IMG/VR virus record: IMGVR_UViG_3300006805_000056
Span: 1 to 41,561 of that record
Source: a virus
Direction: 5' to 3' (one strand)
DNA length: 41,561 nucleotides
Numbering within the stretch: position 1 is the first letter of the stretch; each line of letters opens with the position of its first letter. Positions 30,898 through 39,300 of the stretch are shown here, piece by piece. The notes under the pieces are model-generated. The model made no database searches and was not told the DNA's origin. It was given only the letters and a program-made list of their open reading frames with translations. A program made the position numbers and the translations under genes.

Positions 30898-31314
30898 ATG
30901 TATGATTTTAATGATCCAACAACTTACTCTATGGGTGCAGATATGGCACCTCTTCAAGCTACGGCTGTAAATGCTCAAGGCTTTAATCCTTCACCCACAG
31001 GTGTTTCGACAGCTGCTGGAGCGGCTACTGGTGGAGCTGCTGGAGCTGGAGTCAAGACAGGCTTTTGGCAACCCGGTGGTGGGGCAAGTCTGGCACTAGG
31101 TGCTATTCAGACTCTTGGTTCACTTTGGAATAGCTTCCAACAGAACAAGCTGGCTAAGAAATCTCTGGCTCTTCAGGAAAGAGCGTTTGAGACAAACCTG
31201 AAAAACCAGACACAGACATATAATACTGCTCTGGAAGATCGTATCAATGCACGTTATGCGACTGAAGGTCGTACGCAGGAAGCTGCTTCGTATATTGAAA
31301 AGAACAAACTCTAA
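30898..31314 (+). CDS. virion protein (N4 gp52 position), 138 aa
   Basis: GAGAGGA precedes ATG 30898. A Gly/Ala-rich N-terminal half with a hydrophobic centre (GAATGGAAGAGVKTGFWQPG, GASLALGAIQTLGSL) is followed by a helical charged tail (ARYATEGRTQEAASYI). Small, probably membrane-interacting internal virion protein. Function not known. Confidence 0.65.
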   Translation: MYDFNDPTTYSMGADMAPLQATAVNAQGFNPSPTGVSTAAGAATGGAAGAGVKTGFWQPGGGASLALGAIQTLGSLWNSFQQNKLAKKSLALQERAFETNLKNQTQTYNTALEDRINARYATEGRTQEAASYIEKNKL

Positions 31315-31330
31315 TTGATTGGAGCTTTCC

Positions 31331-33301
31331 ATGGCACGTCTTACAATTGAACAAGTTGCAGCTCCTGACTTTTCCAGCACTTCCCAGATCTTGGCGAATG
31401 CTGCGAAGTCGTTTGACTCAGGTATGGAAAGTGCAAAAGGTCTTCTTGGAAAATACCAAGAAGGTCAAATGGCTAAGGCTGATAATGCCATCTTGAATGA
31501 CATTGCCAAGCTTGGTTCAGAGGATGAACTTAACGCTTACCTTGCCAGTGATGCTCTGATGGGGAAGTCGTTCTCTCCAAAGATGCAAGAAACTATCATG
31601 GGTCTTAGAAAAGGTGTGTTGGGTTATGGTCAAGATCGAGCAAACATCGACTCAACTACATCTGCTACAGGTCGTGCTAATGCCGCTGAAGGCCGCACTG
31701 CTGCTGAATACCTGGATGCTACTAACGCTCGGAGTGAGCGTCGTAGCCTCACTGGCGAAGTAATCGCTGCCTCTGAAGAGGGCAGAACTTATGGTGATAC
31801 TCGTTGGGGTGGTACAGGGATCTCTGACGATCCTCAGTGGCAAAAGGATAATCTTGTCTCAATCGAGTCTGGCAACGGTGAGTCATGGCAGGTTAACAAG
31901 GGTGCTGCTGAAGCATTCCAAGGTTTTCTTACAGAACTTGAAGGCACTGGTTATGGGATCAAATCCAGTGGTGGTTTCAATTATCGTCCTATTCGTGGTT
32001 CGAAGACTGGCAAGCTTTCTGAGCATGGCAAAGGTCTAGCTGTCGACTTGAATGCTGAAACCAATGGTCTCGGTAGCGAGACTACTGACTTGCCTCCGAA
32101 CGTCAGTGAGATTGCTGCCAAGTATGGCCTCAAGTGGGGTGGTGACTTCAAGGGTCGTAAAGACCCTATGCACTTTGAGTACATTGTTCCAGGTGGTTCT
32201 CAACCAGTTAGTGAAAACCCTGCTGGAGCTGGTGGTCCTGCTGCTGCTCGTCTTGCAGATGCAATAAAGAACTCTCTCTACATGGATCCCGCTGATGGTC
32301 TTAAACTCATGCAGACTGCATGGGATTCACAATCTGCCGGTCAAACTGCAATCGACACTGCTGAAGCCAAGCGTGTAAGTGAAGTTACTGCTGCTGGTAC
32401 ATTGGCTGCTATCCAAGATCCAGGAAACATCACTGGTGTAGGTGTTCAACAGGATGTGCTCAGAACTCCTGGGGTGCCAGCTGCTGCTGCCCTAGCTGCG
32501 GCTGAGGAAGCCGGTAGACTGGCTAATGGGCCTATGGCTGGTGTGGTTGCACCTCCCACAGTTGCTGACCCTCTGGTGGCCGCTTCTATGGCTGCTGCGA
32601 ACCAAGCAGATGCAAACTCTGCTGCTAAGGATCAAGGGTTTGCTGCGGTCCAAAGAGCTGATGGGTATGAGGCTTCAGGTGATGTTGCCCAAGCCTTGAT
32701 TGATGATGTCGGTGGACTGACTGAAGGTTCAGGTCTGTCAAAGAATTACGTTCAAACTCAGATCGAGCGTATTGCAGAAACCACTGGTGTTACTGTTCCT
32801 CAAGCTGCTGCCACTCTGGCAGATATGAAAGATAGTGGCGTTTCACTTGAGGATATGCTCAACGGGGTTAATCCAGAAATGGATGCTCAAATCGCCAAAA
32901 GGGCACAATCACTCTACAGTGAAGATACTCTCAAGGGTGTGTCCGAAAGAAAGATCGAGCTTGATAAAGCTTCAGCCAGTAGGGCTGCTGCTGAGTTGTC
33001 TTTGACAACTGCACAGACAAAAGCTGCCAAACTTCCTGAAGGATCTCCTGAAAGAGAAGCTGCTGATGCACAGATTGCTCAGCTGAAAGATACTCTTTTG
33101 GTTCAGAAAACCCCTCAAGAAATGGACAAGATGTTCACGGATTACATCCGTAATACTGGCATGGCTTCACGTCTTGATGGTCTTTCACCTGACAGTGCTG
33201 AATTCTTTAAAGCCATGTCAGACTTGGAGAATACGATTATGGGAGATAAGTCTTTGTCTCCTGGAGAGAAAGAGCTTCTAATTAAGAAGGTAAGAGGCTA
33301 A
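31331..33301 (+). CDS. internal virion protein with M15 peptidase domain (N4 gp51 position), 656 aa
   Basis: ATG 31331 has GGAG upstream; an earlier TTG at 31319 was rejected. Residues about 1-150 are helical. Residues about 180-290 form an M15 (VanY/L-Ala-D-Glu type) peptidase: SEHGKGLAVDLN supplies zinc ligands H232 and D239, and KDPMHFEY supplies H281 with Asp278 just before it. The remaining 350 residues are Ala-rich helices. The protein would locally open peptidoglycan so the other internal proteins and polymerase can enter the cell. The TAA stop overlaps an ATG before the polymerase gene. Confidence 0.85.
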   Translation: MARLTIEQVAAPDFSSTSQILANAAKSFDSGMESAKGLLGKYQEGQMAKADNAILNDIAKLGSEDELNAYLASDALMGKSFSPKMQETIMGLRKGVLGYGQDRANIDSTTSATGRANAAEGRTAAEYLDATNARSERRSLTGEVIAASEEGRTYGDTRWGGTGISDDPQWQKDNLVSIESGNGESWQVNKGAAEAFQGFLTELEGTGYGIKSSGGFNYRPIRGSKTGKLSEHGKGLAVDLNAETNGLGSETTDLPPNVSEIAAKYGLKWGGDFKGRKDPMHFEYIVPGGSQPVSENPAGAGGPAAARLADAIKNSLYMDPADGLKLMQTAWDSQSAGQTAIDTAEAKRVSEVTAAGTLAAIQDPGNITGVGVQQDVLRTPGVPAAAALAAAEEAGRLANGPMAGVVAPPTVADPLVAASMAAANQADANSAAKDQGFAAVQRADGYEASGDVAQALIDDVGGLTEGSGLSKNYVQTQIERIAETTGVTVPQAAATLADMKDSGVSLEDMLNGVNPEMDAQIAKRAQSLYSEDTLKGVSERKIELDKASASRAAAELSLTTAQTKAAKLPEGSPEREAADAQIAQLKDTLLVQKTPQEMDKMFTDYIRNTGMASRLDGLSPDSAEFFKAMSDLENTIMGDKSLSPGEKELLIKKVRG

Positions 33302-33305
33302 TGGT

Positions 33306-33333
33306 ATCCTCAGAATTATTTTATTCTGAGGAT
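33306..33333 (+). promoter_or_regulatory. hairpin covering the ribosome site of the virion polymerase gene
   Basis: ATCCTCAGAAT (33306-33316) and ATTCTGAGGAT (33323-33333) form a perfect 11-bp stem with a 6-nt loop. The 3' arm contains GAGGA, the likely ribosome site 9 nt before ATG 33342. A U-rich stretch follows (TTTCATTTC). It could limit translation, act as a partial terminator, or both. Confidence 0.75.
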
Positions 33334-33341
33334 TTCATTTC

Positions 33342-36300
33342 ATGGTTGATGCTCCGACCTATGCCAATTCACCTTTGGCTAATGCCGATTTTCTCGCAAC
33401 TGTTCGTCCAGTAGCAAAACCTCAACTCACGGATGCTGAAAGAGAAAATCAGCTCCGTGGGCAAAGGGCTGCTGTTCGTGCAAGAGATGCCAATGAGATT
33501 ATTGGTGATGCTCTGTTGTCAGCCGGTGCTGGTTTTGAGTCCATGGTTGGGTCTGTTGCCAGCCTCAGTATGCGAGGAATTGGTAAGGGCATTGAAGCTG
33601 TCAGTAAGAAGGACTCTCTTGGAGCTGACATCGGTAGCTTGGTTTCTGATTATGGTGTTGGTCTGGCTCAAGCTACTGATAAGACTGTTGAAAACATTGG
33701 AAGCCTTAAATCTGCACCCTCACAAGAAACTGCTGATCTGACTGGACAAATCAGCCAGATCAAGAGTGCAGAGAGTGAAGCCCAATATGCAAAAGACATT
33801 GCTGATGGGGATTCCTCCTTCATTGCTGGACTAACCAAGGTTGGCCGTGATGTCATCAACTTTGGTGAAGTTACCTTGAGTGATAGCTCTGCTACGGCAG
33901 ATCTGGTCACTGGTGCTCTTGGTTCACTGGCTCCAAGTGCTCTCATTGCCAAGACTGGGACCAAGCTCACAATTGCTGGTGCTGAACGCCTTGGAATGAA
34001 AGCTGGCACGAAGGGTGCCAAGATTGCTGAGACTATCGGTAGTGCCGCTGGTATAGGTGTAGTCGAAGCTTCATCGGCCTATCAATCCACAGTTAATGAA
34101 GTGATGGGGATGACCCATGAGGATCTTCTTAACTCGTCTCAAGAGTATATCGATCTTCTGAATGAAGGTCTGTCTACTGAGAATGCCAAAACCAAGCTTG
34201 CCGATAGTGCAGGGATGCAGGCGTTTGAGACGCAGCTTCCTCTGGCTATGGCTGCTGGTCTGACAACTGCCAAGTTCAACGCTAATCCCCTTACAGCCTT
34301 TGGTGATAAGAATCTGATAGATGGACTGAAGGAAATTGGTAAGCAGACAGTAGAAGAAAGCTTCCAAGGTGGTACTGGTCAATACAGCCAGAACACTGCG
34401 ATCCGGGACCAAGTGGATTCCACCAGAAGCCTTACTGAAGGTGTTGGTGATCAGATTGCTGGTGGTGCTATCGGTGGCTTCGGTATGGCCGGTGCTATTG
34501 ATGTGGCTGATACTTCAGTTCGTGTAGCCAAGCTTCCTGCGAAGATTGCAGCTGCTGGTATTGATCTAGCCTCCAAGGTTCCTGCTGGAGACATTCTCAG
34601 CAAAGCTCTGGACGTTGGATCCTCTGGGATTGGTGCTGCTGCTTCCTACGCTGCTGAGGCAGTTAAGAAGGCAGCTCCGACGATCACTGGTGGCATCGAG
34701 ACACTCAAGGCGTCTGTGGCCCCTGCCATGGAGTCTGTGAAGGCATTCACAGAGAAACCAAATCCCAAGATCCAGACTGATAATATCGACGCTGGTGTTA
34801 AGGCTTCGATCCTGGCTCAGGAAACTCTGACCAATGCACCCGATCAGGTTTCTGATGGTCTTCGTAAGTTCTCACAGGACGTAGATACTACTCCTGTTCC
34901 TGAGACATTTACTGAGAATGTGGCTGAAGGATCTAACCTCATCGACACTGTAACAGGTGTGATGAAGACTTTCGCCAAACCAGAAGTATCGATTGCTCGT
35001 CTAAGCGATAGCGATATCCTCTATGCTTCAAAGAAGTTCAATGAACTCCAGTCAATTGTTGGAGATCTTCCTTCTGAAATTCAGAATGAAGTTACCAAGG
35101 TTCTGGCTTCCCCTGACTTTGTTAGAGTGCAGAAGCGTGCTGCTCGGATTGATCTCAATGAGTCTGTGGCTCCTGATGCAGCTGTCACACCAGATGTGAA
35201 AGCAACCACGGTTTCTGTGGCTAGAACCAATCCGGCCAACGTTAACCCAGATGTGATTAACAAGATCCTGGAACAGGATGATCGTACTGACCTGACTGAA
35301 GACGACATCAAGTACATGGGTACTGCTGCCAAGATTGCCAGAACGATTAATGATCGTGTTGGTCGTATGGTGGAGATTTCCAGAGAGACAGAGGTTGCTC
35401 TGTCTTCCAAGTCTGGAAACACAACCCCTGCAAAAACAGCAGACCAAGTTTCACGTTCTATCCTGGTTTCTGGGATGAATGGTGCTGATGGGTCCAAACT
35501 CCCTTCGATCAATGACTACGCTGCTGACATCTTCAAAGGTGTCCAATCTTCAAGTGGCACAGTCACAGACAAGAATGGAATTGCTGTTCCTGTTGGTTCG
35601 GTTGCCAAACAAATGGGTATGTTTGTTCAGCATATGAAGAACAAGGTGGAAGCCTTGAATACTTCCTATGATCAGAACGATGCTCGGGGTACTGGTCCTA
35701 CTGTCCCATTTGATACTTTGATCCAGGGACGTGAGATGCGTCCTGCCAATATGGCGGGATCTTCATCGGCCTACTACCACCGCAAGAGTGAGAAGAGTGT
35801 TGAACAAGCAAAGCTTACCCATGCTGATGCTGTGGCCTCAGCTGAGGTTTACAATGCTTTGGTAGAGACATTCCCTGAACTGTTTCCTTCAGGAAAAGTG
35901 AAGATACCAACACTCCGCGGTTTGAATGCTCCTGCTGAAGTTGTTGAAACTAAAGCAGAAGTCGAAGTTGAAGAACCTTCGGAAAAAGTTATCGAAAAAG
36001 AAGAAGATAACTCTCAGGATAATTCTGAACCTAAAGAGTCTTCGCTTACTGAAAAAGTAGCGAAGGAAATTGAAGATGGTTTTGATAAACTTGCAGAGGG
36101 TGCAAAGAGAGCTGCTCAGCAAAGAGTAGTGGATCTCATTTCTAGTGGTAAAGAGGTTACCTATCTAAAAGAGGCTTCCATCAATGCAGCTAAGAATGAT
36201 CCTAATCTCAATCTCAGAGAAAATGATGATGGATCAGTCACCGTAGTTGGGATCAAGTTTGATGGAAAGTGGGTGGGAAAAGAACCACAACCACAAACAA

Positions 36301-39300
36301 CGGCTGTCGAGGATGCGATTTCCGCACCAGCGGAAAACGTGGCCGAGCAGACGCCAGAAGTAGAACTGGAAACTGAACGTAATGAGAAGGGAAAGTACCT
36401 TACCTTCAATAATCCGGGTGGTCAGCTTCTGGCTGATAAACAAGCTACGGCTGAGAGCTTGATGAAACAGAAGCATTCTCCTCTCCGGGCTAACCGTGGG
36501 AAGGGCCTGATTGGCCTCACAACTGCTTTCACCAATGAGCCTCTCATGCTGCCTGTGAGTATGCTCAAGGATCTCCCTGGGGCTGCTGATGAGAACCGTG
36601 TGGAAGGTGATGGCAAGTTTGACCGTCTGAATACTCTGGTTCAGAAGTATGGCTTCAAAGAAGACCAGGACGGCAACGCTGTTGTCATTGGTGTGAACCA
36701 CTTGGGTCAGGCTTTCCTGATCGACGGGAATACTCGTACTGCTGTGGCTGCTGCTAACGGTGTGGAAAATATCCGTGCTGAGGTGAAGTGGTTCAATGGT
36801 GGTGAATCTGCTGAAGGTCCTATCACCCCTGAGAGTGTGGCTGCTGCTGTCCAGAAGGAAACTGCTCCCGATTTGTTTGGGCTGGGAACAGACAAGGAAA
36901 TTTTTGATAATGAAATGTCAAAACAGTTTAGAGAAAAATTGACAGATTTTCTGAGTGAGTCTTTTGGTGATGAGCTTGTGGGCTTTGTTTTGGAGAATAT
37001 TACTGGATTCTTTAGCATCTTCAACGAAACAGAAAGTGGTGCAGTTCACTCTTATGGAGGTCAGATGATGCTTGGGTTTGAGCATAGTATAGTTATGGAT
37101 ATGCTTTACAAAGACCTGAACACACAACAAAAACACACAATTCTTCATGAAATTGGTCACATCGTTGATAGTCTCTTTCTTAAAACATCTCTTGATGGTG
37201 AGTCTGTAGTTAAAGAGTGGTACTCAAATGCTTCCTTTTTGAAGGAAGCAGAATCACTTGTATTTAGAGATGAAAACTCAAATATGGCTGAGTTTCTGCT
37301 GTCCTATGCTCTAAGACAAACCAACACGTATAAGAAGAAATCAGAGCTGTTTGCAGAAATGTTTTCTCTTGCAACAAAAGATATGGAAAGGTTGAAAAAT
37401 GAACTCCCCAAAATCGCAGCTTTCTTCGAAAGCTTCATCAAAAGAATCGAAACCGATACTCAAAACGCTTTCGGACCCAAAAACGTTGGGACAAAAAGCT
37501 CCTTGGTAAGTGAGGAAGAATCCTATGTAGAGAACACAAACACTGGAGCTGTTGAGACTCCCAATGATAGTACTCCTGAAGTATTCACGGTCTCTCAACA
37601 GTTCATGGATACTTTTACAGAAAGTGACAAACCCACTGAATACACCAACTCAGATAAGCTGCTAGACTTGGTTTCCAAGCGTGAAGGAACTGAAGCCTAT
37701 GTCGAGTTTGCCAAGCCTTTGGTGAAGACTCTGGTCGAAGGGATGCAGGAACGTCTGCCACTCATCCAGAGCAAGATGTCTCAGAGTGACAAAGACGAAG
37801 GGACTAAGCTGGTCCGCTTCAAAAACATGATGCTCGTGGACCCAACAACGGGCCTCTACAATGAGGCTCTGCTGAGCCTTGGTGCAGTGACCGTGGTGGA
37901 CTGGCTCACCTCTGTGAGAGGCATGGGCGCTGGCCGTCTGAGCGATACTTTGGAAGATCTCGGGCTGACCTCGTTCGATCTCTCCTCAGATGACATTAAG
38001 TCGATCATGAACAGTGTCCCGGTTCGTCAGGCTGTAGAGCAAATGGCCAAGGACATGGTTCGTCTGTGGAACGTGAAGGCAAATACTGATGCCTCTATGG
38101 TGGACATTCGTGGTGCGACTGAAGGTCTGATCAAAGAACTCCTGGTAGTTCTCAGCGAGAATACTGACTTCATCGACATCATCGAAATCAAGGTTGCCAA
38201 GGATGGTGTGGACAACGCAACTGCTGCTGCCATTGACGTTTCTGGTATGAAGGATACCCAGAAAACTCTGGGTATTGTTGGTCAAAACTCAGTACAGAAA
38301 ACTCTGTATCCTGAAGAAACCATCATGGCTTCTATTGGTGAACCAATTCAAGGAACTGATCAAACTCAATCCCGTGGGAATGTGTCTTTGAGCAAGCTGG
38401 AAAAAGCTGCTTTGAAGCGTATGCAGGATACCCCCCATTACGCTGATGATGGGTTTACTGGTTTCCTGAGTGCCATTGGTTTCGAACCACTCTCACATCT
38501 TCTGGGGTGGAAGGATCCTTCGGCTCTTCCTGAGAACCATCCTCTTCGGATCTCTATCGAGGGTAAAAATATCTCGATCCAACGGGACTACGAAGATGCC
38601 ATGATGATGTCTGATGCCATTGGTTCAGCTGGGGGGAATGGTGTTCCCGTGTACTACCCGGTTGGTATTTCCAAAGTGGGTCGTCACCAGATGAAAGGGA
38701 TCAACCCGCAGAACAACAAGATCCTTCGGGCCATGGTTACACCTACATGGAGTGATCTGGACATGACTGTTCAGGCTGACAAAGATGCCTTCTGGCTGAC
38801 TGTTGCGCAAGGCTCTGGCCTTGCAAAGGTCGAAAGCAAGTCTCACACCTTGATCCTGAATACGATCCAGAAAGACTTCAAAGCCACATACAACGATGCT
38901 TTGGATATTGTTGGGAAGTATCTGGAGACAGGTATTCTGGATGCTACGGCTTTGATTACTGCTCTTGGTACTGCTGAGATGGCAGTGATCAAGACTGTGT
39001 TTGCCGTAGCTGAATTGGAGAAAGCTACTCGTGATGGTAAGCTCTCAACCTTCCGTACCTCTCTGAGTTTCGAACTGGACGGCAAGACGGATGGTCCTGC
39101 CAACATGATGTCCAACTTCGGTCAGGGCATGGTGACTTCAGCTGACTACAACAACTTTGCTCGGGTTGGTTTCTTCCTCGGTAGATTGGGGATGACCTTG
39201 AACAAATTCTTCAAGAAGGGTGAGTTAGGTGAAAACGTTGACCTTTACGAAGTCACCTCGAACAAGGGAGATCTCGGTCTCTACAAGATGATCGGTAAAG

